Source of the DNA: Paenacidovorax caeni
GTDB taxonomy: Bacteria > Pseudomonadota > Gammaproteobacteria > Burkholderiales > Burkholderiaceae_C
Assembly (NCBI RefSeq): GCF_001298675.1
Contig: NZ_CYIG01000026.1
Span: forward strand, 1-49,535
Reading direction: 5' to 3'
Length of the DNA: 49,535 nt
In this document: positions 42,035-48,769 of the stretch, in pieces
Layout of the letters: the number at the start of each line of letters is the position of its first letter
Position numbering within the stretch: position 1 is the first letter of the stretch
Translations under genes and position numbers: made by a program
Notes under the pieces: generated by a model
The model's database searches: none
Seen by the model: only the letters and a program-made list of their open reading frames with translations
What the model was told of the DNA's origin: nothing

Positions 42035-42577
42035 ATGTCCAGATGGTTATGCCTTCTCCTGCTGGTATGCGCCACCGCCCATGCGGCACCCGACGCAACA
42101 CCCAGCAACGATTCCATGTCCCGCTTCCTGCACGAAAAAGCGCTGCTGGCGCAGTTCGAGGAAATGCGCAGCAACGTGGCCGGCCGCACGTCGGACCTGG
42201 TCGTCAGCGCCATGGGCTTCCTGGGCGTGCCCTACCGCCGTGGCGGCAACAGCGCCGAGACGGGCTTCGACTGCAGCGGCTTCGTGCGCGCCATGTACGA
42301 GCAGACCGTGGGCCTGATCCTGCCGCGCAATGCCGCGCAACAGGCCAAGGCCACCGAAGTGATCGACAAGCAGGATCTGCAACCCGGTGACCTGGTGTTC
42401 TTCAACACCATGCGCCGCACCTTCAGCCACGTGGGCATCTACGTGGGCGAAGGCAAGTTCATCCACGCGCCGCGCAGCGGCTCCCAGGTGCGCGTGGAAA
42501 GCATGGACGAGTCGTACTGGCGCCTGCGCTTCAACGGCGCGCGCCGCGTCACCCCCGAGGCCCTGGCACGCCAATAG
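42035..42577 (+). CDS. Secreted NlpC/P60 cell-wall hydrolase
   Basis: A 180-residue exported endopeptidase. The signal peptide (WLCLLLLVCATAHA) is followed by a short linker and an NlpC/P60 domain with catalytic C80 in GFDCSGFVRA, H132 in SHVGIYVG and third polar residue H144 in FIHAPRSGS. It cleaves peptidoglycan stem peptides between D-Glu and diaminopimelate. There is no SH3 or LysM domain, typical of small Spr-like proteins. Monocistronic, with an intrinsic terminator 25 bases after the stop. Confidence 0.93.
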   Translation: MSRWLCLLLLVCATAHAAPDATPSNDSMSRFLHEKALLAQFEEMRSNVAGRTSDLVVSAMGFLGVPYRRGGNSAETGFDCSGFVRAMYEQTVGLILPRNAAQQAKATEVIDKQDLQPGDLVFFNTMRRTFSHVGIYVGEGKFIHAPRSGSQVRVESMDESYWRLRFNGARRVTPEALARQ

Positions 42578-42602
42578 GCGCCCCAACGCCTCCCCCGCAC
42601 CG

Positions 42603-42631
42603 CAGGCCCGTTCAGGGCCTGTGTGCTTTTT
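42603..42631 (+). terminator. Intrinsic terminator of the NlpC/P60 gene
   Basis: CAGGCCC (42603-42609) pairs with GGGCCTG (42615-42621) around GTTCA, followed by TGTGCTTTTT. Confidence 0.75.
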
Positions 42632-42699
42632 GGGGCGCGCCCTGCAGCGCGCCCGCAAATGCGTACAGTCTGGGGCTTTACGACTTTGCAGGAACCTCC

Positions 42700-42957
42700 A
42701 TGCTCTCTCTCCTGGGCACTCTCATCGTGGGCTTCATCGTGGGCCTGATCGCACGCGCGCTCAAGCCCGGCGACGACAAGCTGGGCATCGTCATGACCGC
42801 GTTGCTGGGCGTGGCGGGGGCGTTCCTCGCCAACTACGCGGGCTCCGCGCTCGGCTGGTACCGCGAGGGCGAAGCCGCGGGCTGGATCGCCTCGGTGGTC
42901 GGCGCCATCGTGCTGCTGGCGCTCTACGGCCTGGTCAAGGGCCGCGCGGGCCGCTGA
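42700..42957 (+). CDS. GlsB/YeaQ/YmgE-family small membrane protein
   Basis: An 85-residue protein with three glycine-rich helices (LLGTLIVGFIVGLIARAL, GIVMTALLGVAGAFLANYAG, GWIASVVGAIVLLALYGLV). It matches transglycosylase-associated YeaQ/GlsB-type proteins, which are general-stress membrane proteins of unclear function. It is followed two bases after its stop by a second small gene, so the pair is an operon. Confidence 0.9.
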   Translation: MLSLLGTLIVGFIVGLIARALKPGDDKLGIVMTALLGVAGAFLANYAGSALGWYREGEAAGWIASVVGAIVLLALYGLVKGRAGR

Positions 42958-42959
42958 CG

Positions 42960-43472
42960 ATGGCGGCCAAGGCCCCCGACGCGCGCCAGATGGCGGCCGA
43001 CTCGCCGCCGCTGCTGGCCGCCGTGGAGCGCAGCCGCAAGCTGCTGCACCGCCGCGCCCTGGTGGCCGCTGCCGCCGGGGTGGTGCCCGTACCGGGTCTC
43101 GACTGGGCGGTGGACGCCGCCCTGCTCTCACGCCTGATCCCACAAATCAACGCCGAATTCGGCCTGACGCCCGCGCAGATCGACCGGCTGGCACCACAGC
43201 AGCGCGAGCAAGTGCAAAAGGCCGTGGCGCTGGTGGGCTCGGCGCTGATCGGCAAGTTCATCACGCGCGAGCTGGTGCTGCGTGCCGCGCAGGCCGTGGG
43301 CCTGCGCCTGTCGGCGCAACAGGCGGCTAAGTACGTGCCGCTGGCGGGCCAGGCCGCCTCGGCCGCGCTGGGCTATGCCACGCTGCGCTACCTGGGCGAG
43401 CAGCACCTGCGCGATTGCGTGCGCGTGGTGCAGGCAGCAGGGCTGGCGCTGCCCGCGCCCCCCGGCACCTGA
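42960..43472 (+). CDS. Hypothetical protein with helical hydrophobic core, DUF697-like
   Basis: A 170-residue protein. An N-terminal helix (LLAAVERSRKLLHRRALVAA) precedes VVPVPGLDWAVDAALLSRLIPQ, then long helices and a second hydrophobic region (YVPLAGQAASAALGYATLRYL). The 'PVPGLD' turn and size recall DUF697/EcsC-like membrane-associated proteins, but I am not sure of the family. Overlap with the YeaQ/GlsB operon suggests a stress-linked membrane role. It converges with the methyltransferase gene. Confidence 0.7.
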   Translation: MAAKAPDARQMAADSPPLLAAVERSRKLLHRRALVAAAAGVVPVPGLDWAVDAALLSRLIPQINAEFGLTPAQIDRLAPQQREQVQKAVALVGSALIGKFITRELVLRAAQAVGLRLSAQQAAKYVPLAGQAASAALGYATLRYLGEQHLRDCVRVVQAAGLALPAPPGT

Positions 43473-43494
43473 TATTTATCCGATCAAATCAGAC

Positions 43495-43540
43495 GCAAAG
43501 CGTTTACAGAAAAGCGCTGAAAGCTCCTTTTTCAGGAGCA
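43495..43540. repeat. Family A palindromic repeat, copy 6, supplying a stop codon
   Basis: CAAAGCGTTTACAGAAAAGC then GCTGAAAGCTCC and a GCTCCT/AGGAGC hairpin as in copy 5. It overlaps the end of the convergent methyltransferase gene, whose last codons TGC-TCC-TGA fall in the repeat. Confidence 0.75.
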
Positions 43541-44497
43541 CTCATGGGCACCGCCGGGCGCACGGAACACCAGCACCTTCAACGCACGCTCAGCGTCCAC
43601 GTCGGCGAACACCTGCGGGTTCTCGACCCGCCCGACGAACGCCAGCTCGGGCGCCTCGGCACGCACCAGTGCCTGGAGAAAGTCACTCCCCAGCTCGGGT
43701 GCGTTCAGGCACAGCAGCGCGTGGCCGCCAGGTGCCAGCAGGTCCGGCAGGCGGCGCGCTAGGCGCGCGTAGTCCTTGGTCGCGACGAAGCTGCCCTTCT
43801 GGTAGCTTGGCGGGTCGGCGATCACCAGGTCATACGGCCCGCCGCGCGTGATCTTGCCCCAGGAGCTGAAGATGTCGTGCGCCAGAAAACGCGCGTCCGC
43901 CAGCCCGTTGAGCTGGTGGTTGTGCTGGCCGCTGGCGATGGCGCCACGCCCCATGTCCACGTTTACCACCTGGGCCGCACCGGCGCGCAGCGCCGCCACC
44001 GAAAAAGCGCAGGTGTAGGCAAACAGGTTCAGCACCTTGGCGCCCCGGCCCGTGGCGACGCGGTGCGCGGCCACGTGGCGCGCCACCCAGCGGCGGCCCT
44101 CGGCCATGTCGAGGAACAGGCCGTGGTTCTGCCCCTTGAGCACGTGCACGCGGTAGCGCGCGCCGTCTTCGGTCACCACATGCGGCTCGGGCACGCTGCC
44201 CGCCATCAGGCGGGTGTCGCTGCGCCCCTCCAGGCGCAGCGCCTCGCCCCGGTGCTGGAACACCCAGTTCAGCGCCTGCCCTGGCGCCAGTTGCGCCCAG
44301 CGCGCCTGCAGCGCGGCGCCCACGGCGTCCAGTTGCGCCTCGGTGGCGGGCGCGAAGCTGGTCAGCACAAAGACCGGCGGAAACACGTCCAGCGTCCACG
44401 CCTCACACCCTGGGTACAGACCGCCCCGGCCATGGAAGATGCGCTGGGCATCGGTAGGCAGGGGCATGGCGGCAATGGCGTCGAGCAGGGCTTGCAT
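43532..44497 (-). CDS. RlmI/RlmK-like class I SAM-dependent methyltransferase
   Basis: A 321-residue methyltransferase. The SAM site is KVLNLFAYTCAFSVAALRAG; the acidic motif II is VVNVDMGRGAIASG; and YDLVIADPPSYQKGSF gives the DPPSY catalytic motif found in rRNA m5C methyltransferases of the RlmI/RlmK type. The N-terminal half looks like a small substrate-binding domain without a clear PUA. 23S rRNA is a plausible substrate, but not certain. The start MQALLDAIAAMPLPTDAQRI is taken; the longer frame runs into a family A repeat. Its last three codons are contributed by another repeat copy. Confidence 0.85.
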   Translation of the reverse strand: MQALLDAIAAMPLPTDAQRIFHGRGGLYPGCEAWTLDVFPPVFVLTSFAPATEAQLDAVGAALQARWAQLAPGQALNWVFQHRGEALRLEGRSDTRLMAGSVPEPHVVTEDGARYRVHVLKGQNHGLFLDMAEGRRWVARHVAAHRVATGRGAKVLNLFAYTCAFSVAALRAGAAQVVNVDMGRGAIASGQHNHQLNGLADARFLAHDIFSSWGKITRGGPYDLVIADPPSYQKGSFVATKDYARLARRLPDLLAPGGHALLCLNAPELGSDFLQALVRAEAPELAFVGRVENPQVFADVDAERALKVLVFRAPGGAHECS

Positions 44498-44512
44498 GGG
44501 AAGAGTTTTGGT

Positions 44513-44570
44513 ATTTTTTTGGCCTCCAGCGCTTATCCAACAAGCGCTGGCAGCTATCAATTATGAAGCA
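44513..44570. repeat. Family A palindromic repeat, copy 7
   Basis: CTCCAGCGCTTATCCAAC followed by AAGCGCTGGCAGCTATCAA: arms CCAGCGCTT and AAGCGCTGG are exactly complementary. It fills the 76-base gap between the LysR stop and the methyltransferase start, both on the minus strand. Confidence 0.85.
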
Positions 44571-44573
44571 TGC

Positions 44574-45485
44574 TCAGTTTTGCGCATACGCCTGCACCTG
44601 TGCACTGGCCGCCAGGTGTGCCACCAGCGCCTGGGCAAAGCCGGAGAGCGGCGCACCGCGGCGGGTGCAAATCTGCAGGTCGCGCTGGGCCCAGGGTTCG
44701 TTCACCTCCAGCACCACGGGCGGCTCGCTCAAGCCAGCCTGGCGCACGGCGCTGCGCGGCACCATGCCGATGCCCACGCCCGCCGCCACCATGCGGCACA
44801 CGGCCTCGAAACTGCGTACCTGGATACGCACGTCCAGGTGCCGCCCCAGCGCCGCCGCCGCGTTCATGGTGAAGGTGTGGATGGCCGAGCCGGCGTGCAG
44901 CATGACGAAGGGGTGGCCCAGCACTTCGGCGAAACCCGCCTGCGCCTGCCCTGCCAGCGCATGGCCACGGGGCACGATGAGCACCAGCCGGTCCTGGCGG
45001 TAGGGCCGCAGGTCCACCCCGGCGCTGTGCCCGCTGTCGGCCAGCACGCCCACCTCAATCTCGCCGCTGGCCACGGCCACGACGATGTCGGTGCTGGTGC
45101 GCTCCTCCAGCGTCACGCGCACCTGCGGCTGCTGGCGCAGAAACCCCGCCAAGTCATCGGGCAGGAAGGTGTGCGTGGCATGCGTGTTGGCCCACAGGCT
45201 GACGTGGCCGCGCAGCCCACTGGCAAACGGCGACAGGTTGGCGTGCAGCTGCTCCAGGCTGGCCAGCACCTGGCGCGCGTTGCGCAGCAGCGCCTCGCCC
45301 GCCGGCGTGAGGGCGACGCCGCGCGTTTGGCGCTCGAACAGGGTGGTGTGCAGCGCGTCTTCCAGCCGCCGCAGGCGGTGGCTGGCCGACGACGGCGCCA
45401 GGAACGCCCGCGCCGCGCCGCGGGTGAGGTTGCCCTCTTCGGCGATGGCGACGAACAGGCGCAGGTCGGTCAGGTCATAGCTCAT
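44574..45485 (-). CDS. LysR-family transcriptional regulator
   Basis: A 303-residue LysR-type regulator. The N-terminus MSYDLTDLRLFVAIAEEGNL and helix-turn-helix (LAPSSASHRLRRLEDALHTT) start the protein; the effector domain follows (VSLWANTHATHTFLPDDLAG; VRPYR-like pocket residues). The ATG at 45485 is the only sensible start. It is divergent from an EamA transporter gene (165 bases between the starts) and probably controls it, as is common for LysR-DMT pairs. Confidence 0.92.
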   Translation of the reverse strand: MSYDLTDLRLFVAIAEEGNLTRGAARAFLAPSSASHRLRRLEDALHTTLFERQTRGVALTPAGEALLRNARQVLASLEQLHANLSPFASGLRGHVSLWANTHATHTFLPDDLAGFLRQQPQVRVTLEERTSTDIVVAVASGEIEVGVLADSGHSAGVDLRPYRQDRLVLIVPRGHALAGQAQAGFAEVLGHPFVMLHAGSAIHTFTMNAAAALGRHLDVRIQVRSFEAVCRMVAAGVGIGMVPRSAVRQAGLSEPPVVLEVNEPWAQRDLQICTRRGAPLSGFAQALVAHLAASAQVQAYAQN

Positions 45486-45650
45486 GGCAATACGGCGCAG
45501 GCGATGGGGCAAGCGTTCGGAATTGACGAACGCACGCTTGCCGAATGGGCAATTGTGCCCTGCAACAAATACCCGCACCATGGCGGCCTGTGTGTGCTGC
45601 CTTCGGTTTTGACGCATGCGCACCGTGCCTTGCCCTCTTCTCCCTGCCCC

Positions 45651-46631
45651 ATGCCCTGGAAACACTGGTCCTCCGAACGCCTTGGTCTCACCTTCGCCCT
45701 GCTGGCGGCCCTGGGGTTCTCGTTCAAAGCCATTTTCGTCAAGCTCGCCTATGCCGTGCCCCAGGCGGTGCCGGTGGACTCGGTCACGCTGCTGGCGCTG
45801 CGCATGGCGTTTTCCATGCCGTTTTTCGTCTGGGTCGGCTGGCGCGCCAGCAGCGCGCTGCAGCCGCTGCGCCCACGCGACGGGCTGCTGGTGCTGGCGC
45901 TGGGCCTGCTGGGCTACTACGGCGCGAGCATCCTCGACTTCATGGGCTTGCAGTACATCAGCGCCAGCCTGGAGCGGCTGATCCTGTTCACCTACCCCAC
46001 GCTGACCATCGTTATCAGCGTGCTGTTTCTGGGCAAGACGGCCTCGCGGCGCGAAATTGGCGCGCTGCTGCTGTCGTACGCGGGCATTGGCCTGGCGTTC
46101 GCGCACGACTTGCAGCTGGCCGGCGACACGCGTGCCGTGCTCATCGGTGCGGGGTTCGTGTTCGGCTCGGCCGTGTCGTACGCCTTCTACCAGGCGGGCA
46201 GCGAGCCCGCCATCCAGCGCCTGGGCGCGGCGCGCTTCACGGCGCTGGCGCTGCTGGTGTCCACGCTGGCGTCGCTCGGGCACTTCGCCGCCACGCAGCC
46301 GCTGGGGGCGCTGGTGCAGCCGGTGCCGGTGTACCTGCATGCCCTGGCCATGGCGATTTTTTCGACCGTACTGCCGGTGTTCATGACCTCGGCGGCGATC
46401 CGGCGCATCGGCGCATCGAAAACCGCGCTCATCGGTACCCTGGGGCCGATGCTGACCATTTTCTTCAGCTGCTGGCTGCTGGACGAGCCGCTGTCGTGGT
46501 GGCAGATCGGCGGTGCCGCGCTGGTGCTGGCCGGGGTGCTGCTCATCAGCCGGCGTAAGACGGCGCCCACATTGCAAGCAAAAACAGGCTCCAGCCCTTG
46601 TGGGGAAAGCGCTGGCAGCTCTCAAAAGTAG
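45651..46631 (+). CDS. EamA/DMT-superfamily transporter with repeat-derived C-terminus
   Basis: A 326-residue ten-helix transporter of the DMT superfamily (ERLGLTFALLAALGFSFKAI; VDSVTLLALRMAFSMPFFVW; IGASKTALIGTLGPMLTIFF; and LVLAGVLLISRRK near the end). The start at 45651 is the first ATG before the hydrophobic core. The final 21 or so residues, after RRKTAPTL, are encoded by a family A repeat that also supplies the stop. The transporter proper ends before this tail, so it is probably functional. The divergent LysR gene likely regulates it. The substrate is unknown. Confidence 0.9.
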   Translation: MPWKHWSSERLGLTFALLAALGFSFKAIFVKLAYAVPQAVPVDSVTLLALRMAFSMPFFVWVGWRASSALQPLRPRDGLLVLALGLLGYYGASILDFMGLQYISASLERLILFTYPTLTIVISVLFLGKTASRREIGALLLSYAGIGLAFAHDLQLAGDTRAVLIGAGFVFGSAVSYAFYQAGSEPAIQRLGAARFTALALLVSTLASLGHFAATQPLGALVQPVPVYLHALAMAIFSTVLPVFMTSAAIRRIGASKTALIGTLGPMLTIFFSCWLLDEPLSWWQIGGAALVLAGVLLISRRKTAPTLQAKTGSSPCGESAGSSQK

Positions 46632-46635
46632 AGTA
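46575..46635. repeat. Family A palindromic repeat, copy 8, forming the EamA tail
   Basis: GGCTCCAGCCCTTGTGGGG followed by AAAGCGCTGGCAGCTCTCAA. It shares GGCTCCAGCCCTT exactly with the minus strand of copy 4 in waaA. It lies at the 3' end of the EamA gene, just before dgt. Confidence 0.8.
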
Positions 46636-46651
46636 AAAAGCAGGGCATGCC

Positions 46652-46658
46652 AAGGAGG
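46652..46658 (+). promoter_or_regulatory. Ribosome binding site deciding the dgt start
   Basis: AAGGAGG lies six bases before the ATG at 46665. It excludes the upstream in-frame ATG at 46647, which would place the site inside the coding sequence. Confidence 0.85.
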
Positions 46659-46664
46659 CCCTGT

Positions 46665-47987
46665 ATGCAATGGAAAAATCTGCTGTCCACGCGCAAGTTC
46701 AAGGTAGAAGACGGACTGGTTTCGGACTACCGCTCGCGCAACCAGGGCAGCAACCAGAGCCGCTCGGAATACCTGCAGGACCACGACCGCGTGGTTTTCT
46801 CGCGCGCCTTCCGCCGCCTGGGCCGCAAGACCCAGGTGCACCCGCTGGCGCAGAACGACCACGTCCATAACCGGCTGACGCACAGCGTCGAGGTGGCCGC
46901 CGTGGGCCGCAGCATTGGCATCAAGGTGGGCGAAGCGCTGAAGGCGCGTGGCGCGCTGCCTGAGGCGTTCACGCCCTACGACATCGGCGCCATCGTGCAG
47001 GTGGCGTGCCTGGCGCATGACATTGGCAACCCGCCGTTTGGCCACACGGGCGAAGACGCGCTACGCGAATGGTTCCGTCAGCCAGAGAATGCGCGCTACC
47101 TCGACGGCCTGCACGCCGCCGAGGTGTGCGACCTGCAAACCTACGAAGGCAATGCCCACGCCCTGCGCATCGTCTGCACCACCGAGATGTACACCGGCAT
47201 GGGCGGCATGCGCCTGTCCTGCGCCAGCATTGGCGCGCTGCTGAAATACCCCTGGACGTCGGACCAATCCGGCCCCAAGGGCAAGTTCAACATCTACCAG
47301 TCCGAGCTGCCCTACTTCAAGGCCGTGGCTGGCGAGCTCGGCCTGAAGGCGCTGGAGGCAGACCGCCGCTGGGCCCGGCACCCGCTGTCGTACCTGATGG
47401 AGGCGGCCGACGACATCTGCTACTCGGTGCTGGACCTGGAGGATGCGGTGGAGATGGGCATCCTCTCCACCGCCGAATTCGAGGACCGGCTGCAGGCCTA
47501 CCAGCCCCGCCTGGGCAGCTACCCCATGGAGCCACGCCAACGGTGTGCGACGCTGCGCAGCATTTTCATTGGCGATTGCGTGGAATACGCCAGCCAGGAA
47601 TTCATGCGCAACCACGACGCCATCATGGCCGGTGACTATGCGCAGGCGGATTTCTTCCAGAACTCCAGCGCCGACTGCGCGCAGGCGCTGAAGGCCGCCA
47701 AGCAGCTCGCCGGAGAACGCATCTACACGCACCCCAGCAAAATCAAGCAGGAAATAGCCGCCTACCCCTGCCTGCACCATCTGCTGTCGATGTTCATTCC
47801 CGCCATCGACGGCTTCCACCGAGGGCAGGAACTCAGCGAACGGCAAAAACGGGTGCTGCGGCTGCTGGACAAGCCGCCGCGCACGGGCGGCAGCAAGTAC
47901 CACGCCTTTCTGGAAGTGCTCGACTTCATCGGCGGCATGACCGACAACTATGCACTGGCGCTGGCACGGGAGACCTCAGGGTTTTGA
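46665..47987 (+). CDS. dgt: Deoxyguanosinetriphosphate triphosphohydrolase-like protein
   Basis: A 440-residue HD-domain dNTPase that splits dGTP or other dNTPs to the nucleoside and triphosphate. The metal-binding H...HD...D set is visible in HNRLTHSVEVAAVGRS and QVACLAHDIGNPPFGHTGED, with the later aspartate in MEAADDICYSVLDLEDAV. N-terminal YRSRNQGSNQSRSEYLQDHD, then RAFRRLGRKTQVHPL, is characteristic of the bacterial Dgt family. The ATG at 46665 is fixed by a strong ribosome site. It is 33 bases after the EamA stop but separated by a repeat, so independent transcription is possible. Confidence 0.95.
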   Translation: MQWKNLLSTRKFKVEDGLVSDYRSRNQGSNQSRSEYLQDHDRVVFSRAFRRLGRKTQVHPLAQNDHVHNRLTHSVEVAAVGRSIGIKVGEALKARGALPEAFTPYDIGAIVQVACLAHDIGNPPFGHTGEDALREWFRQPENARYLDGLHAAEVCDLQTYEGNAHALRIVCTTEMYTGMGGMRLSCASIGALLKYPWTSDQSGPKGKFNIYQSELPYFKAVAGELGLKALEADRRWARHPLSYLMEAADDICYSVLDLEDAVEMGILSTAEFEDRLQAYQPRLGSYPMEPRQRCATLRSIFIGDCVEYASQEFMRNHDAIMAGDYAQADFFQNSSADCAQALKAAKQLAGERIYTHPSKIKQEIAAYPCLHHLLSMFIPAIDGFHRGQELSERQKRVLRLLDKPPRTGGSKYHAFLEVLDFIGGMTDNYALALARETSGF

Positions 47988-48288
47988 GCTCACCCTAACG
48001 CCAATGCCGACAATCCGCAAAATGGTCTCCAATGCCTATCAAAAAGGGGCTGTACGCCATCAAATCAGGGGCCGCAGCGTCCCCAGATAACATGCCTGCC
48101 ATCACCATCGCAGCGCACTGTCCCAAGGTGGCGCGCCGCGCTGTGGCACCGCCCACAGAGCGGGTAACCTTGAGGGTTTAAAAGCCTAGAACGTAAAGCG
48201 AAAAAGCGCGCGGCGCCCTCCTCCCCCAGAACCCGAGCACCAGCAGGCCGCCAGCCGGCCCGCCATGCATCTAGATTGGAATCACCCC
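47988..48288. other. Intergenic region of about 300 bases, no gene seen
   Basis: Contains GC-rich palindromic patches (for example GGTGGCGCGCCGCGCTGTGGC, within 48129-48150) and an AT-richer stretch ending in GGGTTTAAAAGCC that may hold the promoter of the DUF2322 gene. A short in-frame start at 48265 is not used. A weak remnant resembling family A may lie near 48040 but is not called. Confidence 0.6.
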
Positions 48289-48603
48289 ATGTCTTTTGCG
48301 GACAACCTCAAAACCCTGCCCTCCATCACCCACCTGAAAGCATTGCACCTCGTGGATGCCAACGGCAACGAAGTGGCTACCATCCCGAACCAACCTGGCA
48401 AGGCGGGTTCGGTGGCCGTCTACAACGCGCTGGCCACCAAGCACGGCGCCATCAACGTCGAGGCCGCCAAGGAAGGGCTGGAAATTTTTGCCGAGCACAC
48501 CGAAGACGCCAAAAACCGCCCTGGCGCGCACCCCAACATCGACCGCCTGCTGGAAGTGATTGCCACAGGACAAGGCTACACCGTGCGCTTTGAGCAGGCC
48601 TGA
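48289..48603 (+). CDS. DUF2322 family protein of unknown function
   Basis: A 104-residue soluble protein that matches my memory of DUF2322: N-terminal SFADNLKTLPSITHLKALHL, central ATIPNQPGKAGSVAVYNAL, helix EAAKEGLEIFAEHTEDA and PGAHPNIDRLLEVIATGQGY. No catalytic motif is evident. The ATG at 48289 gives the standard start; the ATG at 48265 would add eight residues. It is convergent with lpdA and has its own promoter region to the left. Confidence 0.8.
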   Translation: MSFADNLKTLPSITHLKALHLVDANGNEVATIPNQPGKAGSVAVYNALATKHGAINVEAAKEGLEIFAEHTEDAKNRPGAHPNIDRLLEVIATGQGYTVRFEQA

Positions 48604-48666
48604 GCGTGAAGGCTGCGCGCGGGCATCTTTCGTCGCAGATGGGGGTGGATAGTCTTGCCGATATCC

Positions 48667-48707
48667 CGGCTGCTTATCCAGCAAACCCCCAAAGCTATCA
48701 ATTTCAG
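48667..48707. repeat. Family A palindromic repeat, decayed copy 9
   Basis: GCTGCTTATCCAGCAA and AGCTATCAATTTCAG retain the left edge and right flank of copy 7 (GCTTATCCA..CAA and AGCTATCAATT), while the centre is altered. Confidence 0.55.
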
Positions 48708-48711
48708 AAAT

Positions 48712-48741
48712 AAAAAAGGCAACCTTCGGGTTGCCTTTTTG
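48712..48741. terminator. Bidirectional intrinsic terminator
   Basis: GGCAACC (48718-48724) pairs exactly with GGTTGCC (48729-48735) around a TTCG tetraloop, flanked by A6 and T5, ideal for convergent DUF2322 and lpdA. Confidence 0.95.
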
Positions 48742-48769
48742 CTTATCCGCACTTTCGCAGAAAGTGCGC

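Noticed and set aside
44214-46631. Single 805-codon plus-strand open frame
   Set aside because: Only the part from 45651 encodes a protein (EamA). The rest lies antisense to the methyltransferase and LysR genes.
44574-47045. Single 823-codon minus-strand open frame
   Set aside because: Only 44574-45485 is a LysR protein; the upstream part is antisense to EamA and dgt.
48030-48075. Possible tenth family A repeat
   Set aside because: Only short fragments (CCTATCAAAAAGGGGCTG) are similar; no complementary arms remain.
8208-48707. CRISPR array interpretation of the repeated palindromes
   Set aside because: Copies are scattered kilobases apart, variable, and have no regular spacers or cas genes.
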